Shown here in pieces: positions 1 to 9,171 of a stretch of DNA of 12,500 bases. The notes beneath the pieces are model-generated. The model was not told where the DNA came from and did not search any database. It was given only the letters and a program-made list of their open reading frames with translations. The stretch comes from Pigoraptor vietnamica (Eukaryota; Opisthokonta; Filasterea). A program made the position numbers and the translations under genes. The stretch is taken from NCBI GenBank assembly GCA_943704525.1, contig CALSCQ010000200.1, positions 1 through 12,500 on the forward strand, in the 5' to 3' direction. Each line of letters begins with the position of its first letter. Positions within the stretch are counted from its first letter, which is position 1.

Positions 1-141
1 GGGGGGAGTGCGAGAGTGGCGATGGGGGATTGTGTGCCTTGAGTGAGATGTCATTCCTTGCCCAATTTTTTTCTCTCATGGAATTGGATGTGTGCGCATC
101 GTGTACGGGTGGATTTGACTCTCCTTTTCCTTTCGTCACAG
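1..141 (+). other. Probable 3' part of an intron (or 5' region) upstream of the first recognisable RTK exon
   Basis: A pyrimidine-rich tract at about 119-137 ends in a CACAG acceptor at 137-141. The next exon begins in phase 1, exactly like the acceptors that open L modules 2 and 3 at 3137 and 5166. The start of the window is G-rich and looks intronic. The reading frame of the following exon happens to stay open back to the window edge, and an ATG at 48 could start a protein in frame. That N-terminus has acidic residues inside its short hydrophobic stretch and is a poor signal peptide. I therefore favour an intron, with the signal peptide and any further modules lying outside the window. Confidence 0.6.
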
Positions 142-2994
142 TTTGCGATGTGTCCACTCTAACGTCGGTGGCCGCCGCGCGCGGCTGCGATGCCGTTGTT
201 GGGGACGTCAATTGTGCTTCGTTTGGCGCCTCGTTCAATTCGATTTTTGCGAACGTGCGTCTCGTGCGTGGGACGGTGTCGTGCCTCAACTCGACGCTGA
301 CGAACATCACGCTCGCTGCGACCGAGCGCATAGAGGGAAGCGTCATCGTGTCGTCCAACGCCAATCTAGTCAGCGTGTCAATGCCCGTGCTGTGTTACCT
401 CGGGGGTGACCTGGCGATCGAGAACGACGCCAAGCTGAAGGACGTCTCTATGCCGAAGCTCACGGCGCTGACCGGCGCGTTTCTCGTTGGCTATTGTCCG
501 TCGCTTTCGTCCATCGACTCACTTTCGGCCTCGCTCAAGACGGTCACGGGGAGAGTGTCGCTTGGTTCGTCGCCTCTGGTGGCTCGCGTGCGCTTTCCGT
601 CCCTGTTGAGATGCGGCGGCGTGGTGCTCGACGCCACTGGCGTAACGACTCTGAGTGCCGACTCATTTCCGCTCCTCACCGAAGTCGATGGCGTCGTGTC
701 GATCGCCTTCAATTCGAACCTCATGCTCGCTTCCCCCTTCCCCTCGCTGGCGGTCGTGAACGGCGACTTGCTCGTCGAGGAAAACCACGCGCTCGTGTCC
801 GTGGGCGGGTTCTACAAGCTGCGCGCTGTGAGTGGCACCCTCTCCATCGTCGGCAACACCGTCCTCGCTTCGATCGACAACTTTCCCGCGCTCTCGACCG
901 TCGGCGAAGGGCTCATCCTTGAGCGCAACAACGGTCTCAAGGCAATTGCGGCGTTCAGCGAGCTGCAGACAGTGGGCGACGACTTGCGCGTCAAGTACCA
1001 TTCTGCCCTCGTCTCGGTCGATGGGATGCCGAAACTCTCCGTCGTGTTCGGCGACCTCCAGTTTGAGCGAAACGCAGCGCTGACACGAATCGCCGACTTC
1101 ACGGCGCTCCGCCGCGTCGGCGGCGCCTTTCTGTTCCGTCTCAACCCCGTGCTCGGCGCCATTCCGGCGGCGCCCCTGCTCGTCAACATCGACGGGTCGC
1201 TTCAGGTGTCTCTGAATCAGTTTGCGCTGTCGATCGGCTCGCTCGAATCCCTTGCGAGAGTGGGCTCGCACTTCACCATATCGGGAAACCCCTTGCTGAC
1301 GTCGGTGCCGAGCTTGCCCGTACTTGGTTACGTCGGTGGGGACCTGCGGCTGGAGGGCAACAGTCGGCTGGCTGATTTCGACTTTGTGCTACTCGCCGAG
1401 ATTAGGGGCACGCTGAGCCTCGTGAACAACAACGCCATGGTGCGATGCGTCGGGTACGACGAATTGAAGCGCGTGGGAGGGGACGTCGTCGTCACTGCGA
1501 ACGCCGCGCTTCAGTCCCTGTGCGTCCACGACAACATCGACGAGATTAACGGGAGCCTGATAGTGGCGCAGAACAACCTACTCGTTTCTCTCTGCGGCGC
1601 GGCAGACCTTACAAGCAAAACGGCGGCGAACGATTCCCCGCTGTACATCAACGGTTCGCTCTCGATCGTATCAAATCCCCAGCTCGTCGAAGTCTGCCCT
1701 TTTGCGCGCACGCACGTGATCGGTGGCTCAAGCAGCGCCCAGAATGCGGACGGCATGGCCGTCGAAGTGAGCGACAACCGGCTACTCCGCGCGCCCCCGA
1801 CTTTTCCGTCCCTCATGTTTGCGAACGGCACCGTTTCAATCACGCAGTCGACGGGACTCGACCTCAACGGCACCTTTCCCTCGCTTTTCGAGGTCAGTGG
1901 GTCGCTCGTCTTCGCGGACAATACCGACATGTCGGGCGACCTGGGCTTTCCTGTGCTCAGCGTCGTTGGCGGTTCGCTACGCGTCGCCGACAACACATTC
2001 GTCGGCATGCCGCGGGGCGTGGACAACCTCTCCTTGGTGAGGGGCGACTTTGTCGTGTCCGGCAACACTGTGCCCGCGCAGATGATGGCCGTCGCCAACA
2101 GAGTGGGGGGTGTCGGAGGCTCCTTTGACTTCTCTGCCAACGCCGGGCTTGTCTTGTCAAATCGCTACGGCTTTCTAACGTACGTCGACGGCAACATGAC
2201 CGTAGCACTCAACCCAGAACTCGCATCGCTCCCGTCCTTTGACGGCCTCGTCACCGTCGGTGGCTCGCTCTCCGTCACTGCGAACGCCCTCGTCGCGCCC
2301 GCGTGCGCGCCGAATCGCCGTAGCCTTTCCGCGCAGGCTGGCCTCAGCGTTGTGGTTGCCCCTCCCCCGCCCAAGGATGCGCCGGGAACGTCGGCGTTTC
2401 CCGTGCTCAACGACGTGGGTGGCGACGTCTTGGTCTCGTCGCTGAGCAGGGCGTCGTGCTTCCCGCTCCCCGCCCTCACGACCGTCTACGGCAGCTTGTC
2501 TATACTGAACAACGCGCTCTTGGCCAAGGCGGAGTTCGGCAACAGCCTCACGGCGATCGGCGGATCCCTTCTCGTAAAGTCGAACCCCTTGATGACGGAT
2601 GTCGGCTTCGGCGCACTCTCGGTGCTCAACGGCTCGTTCTCGCTGTCGAACAGCGCATCGGTCGTTGCGTTCACCGGCATGAATGCCCTGACCCGCCTGG
2701 GAGGCTATCTCCAGTTTGCCGGCAATCCTTCCCTGGACCACGTGAGTGGCCTCAGCAGCCTGCGTATCATCGATGGCGACGAGCTCGTTGAGGGCCGTTT
2801 TGCGATTGACATCGCGTCGAACCCACGGCTCGCGTCGCTTCCGGGCCTCCAGTCGCTCGTCAAAATATCGTCGGCGAATGGTTTCGTGCGGATTGTAAAC
2901 AACACGCGTCTGTGCCCGTTTGACGTCCAGCTTCCGCGCCTGGCGGACGGGGGCAGCGACATTGCGAACAACTCGGACGCGAATGACGGATGCG
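142..2994 (+). other. Exon 1 in window: giant receptor-L-domain-like module 1 (951 codons)
   Basis: A single uninterrupted exon encodes roughly 35-40 tandem turns of about 23-25 residues. Each follows the pattern LxxVxGdLxVxxNxxLxSV, the beta-helix signature of receptor L domains. It opens with a cap of the form VCD...GCdaVvGdV, like the CxG...nCevVxGnLxI cap of EGFR-family L domains. It closes with NTRLCPF followed by a final Cys near 2991, like the NPxLC end of L domains. Many N-x-S/T sequons are present, fitting an extracellular glycoprotein. Family L domains have only about 5-6 turns, so this one is greatly expanded. Both ends are phase 1. The donor is GTGGGG at 2995. Confidence 0.85.
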
Positions 2995-3031
2995 GTGGGG
3001 CGGCCGTGCTATGACGCGTGATTGCCCTCTT

Positions 3032-3063
<32 letters not shown>

Positions 3064-6000
3064 TGTGTCAGCCCACTTTTTACACAAGGTTCACCAATTT
3101 GGGCCGCTCACACTCCTCTCATGCCTGTATTCACAGCGTGCTACGGGCAGACGCACGACACGATGGAAGGGCTCAGAAAAGCGTACGCGTCTCGCAACTG
3201 CGCCGTCGTAAGCGGCGTTCTCGAAATCGTCGGTCCCAACATCACCGACCTCTCCCCCCTCCGCACGGTCACCAAGATCACGGGCACGCTGCGCATCTCC
3301 GGTGCCTCTGCGCTTCAGTCCCTTGCAGGCCTGGAGCTCCTCGAGTTTGTCGACTCGCTCATCATTCAGGACTCTCCCGCCCTGCTGTCGCTCGAAGGCA
3401 TTGAGCAGTTGTCGGTCGTTGCGTCGAAGGTCCTCCTCACGAACTTGCCGGCGCTGCAGAACGTTTCCGCGATGCAGCTCTCGACACCGCCGCGAGAGCT
3501 CACCTTGCGCAACTGTCCCGCCCTCGACACCCTTGTCGTCGACTCGTTTGTGAGCTTGGACCTCTCCGGCTTGCGCAGTCTCAGCGTGCTCGCGATCGCA
3601 TCGAACGCGTCCGGACAGGCGCTCTCGGTGTCCAGCTGCGACTCGCTGACGGAGCTGGCGGCGCCGAGCCTCACGACCCTCACGTCGCTCTCTGTCGTGG
3701 GCAACGCTGCGTTGATGTCGCTTCGCTTTCCGTCCCTCGCGAACATGTCGGGCCCACTTACGATTTCAGGAAGCCCCAATATCGTCTCGATGGACTTCAG
3801 GCTGCTGTCCAGCGTGCGCGGGAACGTGACCCTCTCGGACTTTGCCGTCGCGAGTACGTTCGCCTTTGCGATGAGCAGCGGCCGCCGCGACGTGTCTTCC
3901 CCCGCGTTCGACAGCCTAAAATCTGTGGATCAGGACGTCGTCCTGTCGAACAATTCGATCTCGGACGTGCGTGGTCTCTGGTCACTCCAAGCGATCGGAG
4001 GGCGGCTAGTGGTGCAAGGCTGTCCCGCGCTGCGTACTCTGTCTGACCTGAAGAACGTCCTCTCCGTCGGCGGAAACGTCGTCGTATCGGACTGCGCGCA
4101 GATGAGAGATGCCACGCTGGCAAACGTGACGCGCGTGGGCGGCGGGCTCGAGCTGTCTCGACTCGGGTCGCTCGCGACTGCGGACATGCCCAAGCTCGAG
4201 TCGCTCGGCGGGCAAATTCTTGTCGAGAGGTGCAATCTGACGGTGCTAAGGGGCTTTGCGAGGGTGAGCGGCGGGCAATCGTCGCAACCGCCGGCGCCGC
4301 CGGGAGACAAGTCGCGCGGCCTCCTCGGCGTCGCCGTGCGCGACTGTCCCCTGTTGTCGACGATCGATGCGTTTGGGTCGCTCTCGCGGGTTGCTGGCAC
4401 GTTTGAGCTGACGCGGTGTCCTGCGCTGACGACGTTGTCTCCGCTGGTGAATCTGACGGCGGTATATGCGCTGCGCGTGGAGGAAACGCGACTTGCGGAC
4501 ATGCGGCCGTTTATGTCCCTCCGCGACATTGCGTGAGTATGCGTGTGTGAGTGTATGTGAGTGGGTGTGAGTGGGTGTGCGTGCGTGCGTGCGTGAGTGC
4601 GTATGTGCGTGTGTGCGTGTGTATGAGTGTGTGTGAGTGTGTGTGAGTGCATGTGCGTGCGTGCGTGCATGTGTGTTTGCTTGTGGGGGCCCTCTGCATA
4701 ACTGAGTGGCGCCACCAATTCTTCATCCACTGTCATTGTCGCACCGCAGCCTACCCTGTCTCTCTCTGCTCCCCCCGCCCCCTCTCTCGCGTTGCGTCGA
4801 ATTCATTGTCTTCTAACCCGACACTGCCGCCCTCGTTCCCAGCAGCCAGACTGGTCTCGGCTATGCCGTGACGATTCGCGGCAACCCCTCCATGACGTCT
4901 CTGTCGGGCCTTGAGAACGTCAACATCACGGGCGGACTTCTCATCGCGAACAACACGAACCTCTGCGCGCACCGCGTCGATCTCAACCTCCGCGCGTGGA
5001 ACACGTCGGCCGACCGCGTCTTCCTAAACAACAGCCCCGGTCCTTGCGGTGAGCATACTGAGAGCTCGCGTGCGTCAACTTCGGCGCTTTGTTCGTTATT
5101 AGAGCACTGCATTCTTTTTGTTTTCGCCTAGTGACATGTCTCCGTCTTGACACTCGCGCACGCAGTCTGCGAAACCTACCGCCCACCCGTAACTTCCCCC
5201 ATGGGCTGCGTAACTGTGAGCGGCGACGTGCGGTTGGGCGCCCTCTCGAACGGCACGACGGATGCGGCAGCCCTCTCCACCATACAAACCGTTACTGGCG
5301 ACGTTGTCATCGCGCAGACGACCAACTTGACCACGGCGGGAACGCCCCTCTTCCCTCAACTTCGGACCATTGGCGGATCCGTGGTCGTGCACAACAACAG
5401 CGCCCTCGTGGCCGTCAACTTCACCGCGGTGACATCCATCGCCGGCGCGGTCGTCGTGAGCCGCAATCCCTCCCTCGTGACGGTCTACCTTTCGAACATT
5501 CCGTATCTCCAGGCGCAGATGTTACTGGCGGAGGCCATGCGCCCGCCGCCCCTTCCACCTCTCTCCTTTTTCCTCAACTCGCTCTCTGCGCTGCGGCTGC
5601 TGGACAATCCGAAGCTGCGGGACGTCGGCACGTACGGCATCTTCCGCTATCTCGGCAGCGCATCCGAGAGTGCCGCGGCGACCGAGGCAAGCCACGGCTT
5701 GAAGGACGCGTTCGCCATCGTCAACACGGGGCTGACGACCATGGTCGGATTCGTCGACCTCGGGACGAATTCGGTGGTTGGCACGGCGCTGTTCTACGGC
5801 AATCCGCTGCTGTGCTACGCAAGGACGCTGAACTGGACGGTGATCGCCACGGGCGGCCTCAACGCGTCGAGCCAATTGGTCGACTGCACGCAGCAGAGTG
5901 AGTGCTGTGATGCGCGCGCGCGCGCGTGTATGTGTGTCTGTACTTGGTTTTCTTGACTTTAATCTCGAACACTTGGCGAGACCGTTGACATGCCGACCCC

Positions 6001-6575
6001 TCCTTCCTCACTCAGCCTGCGACAGCTCGTGCGACGCGACGTACGGCTGCTTCAGTTCGGGCGCGTCCTTCTGCGTTGCATACAAGTCGGTCTCAACGTC
6101 CACCACCTCGTCGTCGAGTAACACGGGCATGGCGGTTGGAATCGGCGTGGGGTTGGGCTCCCTTCTCGTCCTGCTGTGCGCCGTCGCCTTCGCGCTCTTC
6201 GTACGGCGACGAAAGAAGAAGAACCGTGCTTCGAAGGCACCCCTTCCCGGCATCGCCTTCAACATGGACAGCAAGCTGGACCTCGGCCCGCTCGCGGCGC
6301 TGGAGTTTCCCAGGTTTCGCGTTCAGTTGCGCGAGCAGCTCGGACGCGGAGAGTTTGGAACAGTGTACCTTGGAGCCGCGACGGGAATCATTAAGGGTGA
6401 GGGCGTCACGCTCGTCGCGGTCAAGACGGTGCACGCAGACGCATCGCGCGAGGAGAGGCAGTCATTTGTGCGCGAGGCGGCGCTGATGGCAGTGTATCAG
6501 CACCCCCGGATCGTGCGAATCCTCGGGATCGTCAGCGTCGATGAGCCCGTGTGGGGTGAGTGTTTCAGCGGGTTG

Positions 6576-6623
<48 letters not shown>

Positions 6624-9156
6624 TGTGCGTGTGTGTGCGTGTGTGTGTGTGTATGTGTGTGTGTGTGTGTGTGCGCGCGCGCTAATCATGCAGGTGGCAC
6701 TGATGAGAAGCGCGAACACATCCTTTGTAACTCACTCCTTCGTCTCAACCGCAGTGCTGTTTGAATTCATGCGCAACGGCGACCTGCGCGCCTACCTCAA
6801 GCGGCACCGCACCCTCTTCTTCGGGGACTCTGCCAACATTTCGAGCGGAGGCACGCTCAGCCTCAGCACCGGCGAGCAGTCGCAACTCCGCGATACCCTG
6901 AATGCGCAGGCGGCAAACGGCTTGGAACCGAGTGCCACCGACGCGCGCAAGCACATCAGCAACAGGCGGCTGTTGTCGATTGCAGCGTGAGTGTTGGGTT
7001 GTGCCCGTGCGTGCATGACTCGCTCTGTGTTTGTCTCCGTAGTCGAGTGGTAGTTGGTACCTCGCGCCTACCTGTATCTTCGAGCACATAGTACGACATG
7101 CCCAAACTTCGCCCCTTCTTGTTCCATTGCAGAGACGTCGCGAGCGCCATGGAATTTTTATCGTCGTGCCACATTATCCACCGGTGGGTGTTCTCGCTGT
7201 GACTTCGGAGGGCTGTGCATGCAATGTATCCAAGCAGTTGCGTCGTTGTGACGACGTTGGTAACGCTGTCGTGTTCTTGTCGCTGTCGCAGAGATCTGAG
7301 TGCGCGCAACATTCTGATTGCGGACGACGGGACGGCCAAAGGTGCGCTTCGTCAATCCCCACCCCCTCTTTCTTCAAACCTCACCGACGCACGCGCAAGA
7401 GCATCGTCGCTCTCACTTATAACGCCAATTGTATCTCTGTTGTTTCTTTCTCCGTCCCCCTCTTCTATCTAAACCCCGACTCTTTCCGGCCGTGCAGTGG
7501 CGGACTTTGGGCTCAGCAGGGACGTCTACGAGAGCGACTATTACAAGAAGGACTCTGCGACGAAAATGCCCGTCAAGTGGATGGCGCCCGAGTCGATCCA
7601 GGACCGCGTGTACACCACGCGAAGCGACGTGTGGTCGTTTGGCGTGTTGCTGTGGGGTGGGTGTTCGCCTGTTCGTTACGCGTGTCGTGTATTTCTTTGT
7701 CCACAAATCCGCACACAAACACACTTCAGAGACGGTATGCGTTTTGTGCCTTGCTGTCGCTTTGTGGTTATGAAGTGGCAGTTCATTTGAGTTTCTTGTC
7801 GCCCGTCTAATGCCACTCGCGACCGCAGAGATCGAATCGCTCGGCCAGACGCCGTGGTCGTTCATGTCGAACGCCGAAGCCGCCGAAGCTATCGTCAAAG
7901 GCAACAAGATGCCGCCGCCCGTCGGGTGCCCGGACGGAGTGTGAGTGTCACGCACAACACGCACGCGCACACGTACTTGCACGACGAATCGATGTCGGAT
8001 ATCGCCGTGTGTGACCGTCTCTTCAAACATGCACAGGCCGCCTGCGTGTCATGACTGCATTGCACGCGATTTATATCATGCATTGCGACCGACTCACTCG
8101 TCCCCCCCGCTCTCTTCTCTCTTCATTTGCAGGTATGCTCTGATGACGAAGTGCTGGGAGATCAATCCGCGCAACCGCCCCACATTCACCGAAGTGCGCG
8201 AGGCACTCGAAGCCCTGTCGGACGGGCTCAAGCTTAGCGACGAGGCGGAAAAGCGCGCCGCCCTCAACGATATGGGGAGCAGCTACCTCGACCTCCACGA
8301 ACTCAACAACGCGACGTCCATTAGCCGCATGACGAGCGACAACCCTCGTACGAGCGATGCGGGCCACGAGGGAGCGGTGCACCGCATCCCCAGCGACATC
8401 TCCATGCGCTCGCGGTCGGCGCAGGACGCGCTTGGAGCTGTAGCAGAACACGAGGGCCCATCGTCGGCGTCTGCGTCGCCACCCACTCGGTCTCCTCCAC
8501 GCGATGCGGTGATTCCGCACGTGTTTGTCGAGCGTCCGTCGATGGTCAAGTCTGCCAGCATGCCCGCCCTCAACAACGCCCGCGACAGCATCGGCCGCCC
8601 GTTCTTTGAGGTGCCGAAGCTGCCGGGCGCGGCCACCAGCGGCTCTGCGGGCAAGGGCAGCGGCAGCACTCTCGAGAAGGGCGGCAGTTCCAAGGGATCG
8701 CTCAACATCCTCGCGCACCTTCAAGGGGCCGCACATGCGATCAAGGTCGCCGTCGAATCCGCGCGCTCAGCGTCCAAGACGAGCCTTGCCCCTACGCTGG
8801 CGCCGGCGGCACCGGCCACTGCAGACACGGAGATGGCCGAACTGCGCCCCGCGACGCGCCCGCGATCTTCGTCGACGTCCTCGCATGGTTCGGCGCTGAC
8901 GACCAGCCGCGTGTCGTCGTGGGTTCCCGTGCGTATGCACGACGACGACCACCCCGACGCCGCGGCCCTCGGCGCGCTGTCGGGACTTGTGGTGGACGCC
9001 AGCAGCCGGAGCAGCGCCGAGGTGCACCATGTGACGGTCGACCTGTCGTCGCCGCGCGTGTCCGATGGACCGCTCGCTGCGCCGGCGCCGCTGTGGGTCG
9101 CACTGGACAAGCAGGCGCTGGAGAATCGCGGTGGCGTGGACGAGAGCGAGGCGTGA
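142..9156 (+). CDS. Receptor tyrosine kinase with three receptor-L-domain-like modules (5' partial, 11 exons)
   Basis: Predicted single-pass surface receptor that phosphorylates tyrosine. Exons: 142-2994, 3137-4532, 4843-5048, 5166-5897, 6016-6555, 6755-6986, 7133-7183, 7292-7341, 7498-7656, 7829-7940, 8133-9156 (TGA 9154-9156). Intron phases in order are 1,2,1,1,1,2,2,1,1,2, and the joined frame runs for 2450 complete codons without a stop. Counting from Cys at 144 as residue 1: L-type modules ~1-1728, Cys-rich stub ~1729-1750, transmembrane helix 1767-1791, kinase ~1829-2140, tail to 2450. Kinase hallmarks, all seen: GRGEFGTV glycine loop, VAVK lysine (1865), HRDLSARN (Asp 2004), DFG (Asp 2022), [16 protein letters not shown] and CW...RPTF. 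This combination is diagnostic of true tyrosine kinases rather than TKL kinases. The ligand is unknown. The 5' end, with the signal peptide, is outside the window. The ectodomain resembles EGFR/insulin-receptor L domains, but orthology to either is not shown. Confidence 0.92.
3033..3068 (+). repeat. (GC)n then (GT)n alternating purine-pyrimidine tract in RTK intron 2995-3136
   Basis: About eight GC dinucleotides run directly into about ten GT dinucleotides, 38 nt after the inferred donor. GT lies on the sense strand. Such alternating tracts can adopt Z-DNA. The intron ends with a pyrimidine-rich region and TTCACAG at 3130-3136. Confidence 0.95.
4533..4680 (+). repeat. Degenerate GT/GTGA/GTGC-rich tract at the 5' end of RTK intron 4533-4842
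   Basis: Starting with the donor GTGAGT itself, about 148 nt consist of imperfect repeats of GTGTGA, GTGC and GTGTGT, with GT on the sense strand. Reading frames across it give only His-Thr or Cys-Val repeats and are not coding. The rest of the intron is pyrimidine-rich up to the acceptor. Confidence 0.9.
4840..4845 (+). promoter_or_regulatory. NAGNAG tandem splice acceptor (CAGCAG)
   Basis: The acceptor of intron 4533-4842 reads CCCAGCAG. Use of the first AG (exon from 4843) gives Ala-Ser-Gln-Thr-Gly. Use of the second AG (exon from 4846) gives Ala-Gln-Thr-Gly. Both keep the reading frame, so alternative use would add or drop one serine in module 2. Which AG is used cannot be decided from sequence. 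Confidence 0.65.
5166..5897 (+). other. Exon 4 in window: receptor-L-domain-like module 3 (244 codons)
   Basis: It begins after CGCAG at 5161-5165 with VCET, then GCVTVSGDV, the same CxxT...GCxxVxGdV cap as module 1. About six L-type turns follow, for example [17 protein letters not shown]. The end [13 protein letters not shown], then VDC, is the closest match here to the NPxLC...W terminus of EGFR-type L domains. Its size is close to the usual L-domain scale. A loop with PPPLPPL at about 5549-5569 interrupts one turn. Both boundaries are phase 1; the donor is GTGAGT at 5898. Confidence 0.87.
5911..5938 (+). repeat. (GC)n-(GT)n tract in RTK intron 5898-6015
   Basis: About eight GC units run into GTGTATGTGTGT, 13 nt after the donor at 5898. 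It has the same GC-then-GT order as the tract at 3033-3068. Confidence 0.93.
6016..6555 (+). other. Exon 5 in window: Cys-rich stub, transmembrane helix, juxtamembrane and kinase N-lobe
   Basis: The exon begins [16 protein letters not shown]...FC, a pattern like the first few residues of a furin-like Cys-rich domain (CDPSC...C...C), but it stops after about 25 residues. A Ser/Thr-rich linker follows. A 25-residue hydrophobic helix lies at 6129-6203 (MAVGIGVG...FALFV), followed by RRRKKKNR as the cytoplasmic stop-transfer signal. The juxtamembrane region is short (~35 residues). The kinase starts near 6318 with [16 protein letters not shown], then VAVKTV (Lys codon 6423-6425) and the alpha-C glutamate in FVREAALM. 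The exon ends at EPVW, just before the hinge. It is 540 nt, phase 1 at both ends. Confidence 0.92.
6575..6682 (+). repeat. (GTGC)12 followed by (GT)n and (GC)n microsatellite in RTK intron 6556-6754
   Basis: Twelve uninterrupted GTGC units occupy 6575-6622, followed by GT-rich sequence and a short GC run, 19 nt after the donor GTGAGT at 6556. GT again lies on the sense strand. Such a tract is likely to vary in length between strains. Confidence 0.96.
6755..8217 (+). other. Kinase hinge, insert and catalytic C-lobe (exons 6-10 and start of exon 11)
   Basis: [15 protein letters not shown] at the hinge gives a predicted Phe gatekeeper. An insert of about 50 residues rich in Ser, Thr and Gln (about 6805-6960) separates helix D from helix E ([17 protein letters not shown]). 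The catalytic loop [13 protein letters not shown] is built from two tiny exons (7133-7183, 51 nt; 7292-7341, 50 nt) with the intron inside the Arg codon of HRD. Exon 7498-7656 carries [16 protein letters not shown] and PVKWMAPES. Exon 7829-7940 carries LGQTPW and GCPDG. Exon 8133 onward carries [15 protein letters not shown]. All catalytic residues are present, so an active kinase is expected. Confidence 0.92.
8218..9153 (+). other. RTK cytoplasmic tail, Ser/Ala/Pro-rich, single tyrosine
   Basis: About 311 residues follow the kinase within the last exon. The tail is dominated by Ser, Ala, Pro, Gly, Asp and Arg and is probably disordered. The only tyrosine is in SSYLDLHEL (codon 8284-8286), about 20 residues after the kinase. 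Short Pro/Arg clusters ([18 protein letters not shown]) could be Ser/Thr phosphorylation or SH3-type sites; that is inference. No folded domain is recognised. Confidence 0.85.
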
Positions 9157-9171
9157 GAGTTGCGTCGGCTT

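Larger units (their letters stand above)
3137..5048 (+). other. Exons 2-3 in window: receptor-L-domain-like module 2 (534 codons, split by a phase-2 intron)
   Basis: Exons 3137-4532 and 4843-5048. The N-terminal cap is the most EGFR-like of the three: Cys-Tyr-Gly, then about 18 residues to [11 protein letters not shown], followed by [11 protein letters not shown] and ITGTLRIS. About 20 L-type turns follow. The C-terminal cap is [17 protein letters not shown], then PGPCG, matching the NPxLC...W cap of L domains. The internal intron 4533-4842 lies just before the last two turns. Outer boundaries are phase 1, so the whole 1602-nt module is symmetric. It begins 142 nt after module 1. Confidence 0.87.

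Noticed and set aside
48-141. ATG at 48 as the true start of the receptor
   Set aside because: In frame and possible, but the encoded N-terminus is a poor signal peptide. A pyrimidine tract with CACAG at 137-141 fits a phase-1 acceptor like those of the other modules. Kept only as an alternative.
663-1271. 202-codon minus-strand open frame inside module 1
   Set aside because: Shadow of the GC-rich repeat-coding + strand, where codon bias keeps other frames open.
3930-4736. 268-codon minus-strand open frame
   Set aside because: It is antisense to RTK module 2 and starts in the GT-rich intron; the first part is His-Thr repeats. No family is recognised.
5089-5901. 270-codon + frame overlapping module 3
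   Set aside because: Arg/His-rich shadow frame of exon 5166-5897. It lacks the L-type repeat pattern and the caps.
6686-6754. Alternative acceptor CATGCAG at 6687-6693 in the intron before the kinase hinge
   Set aside because: It would put the hinge exon out of frame and lead to a stop. The acceptor at 6754 restores VLFEFM exactly.
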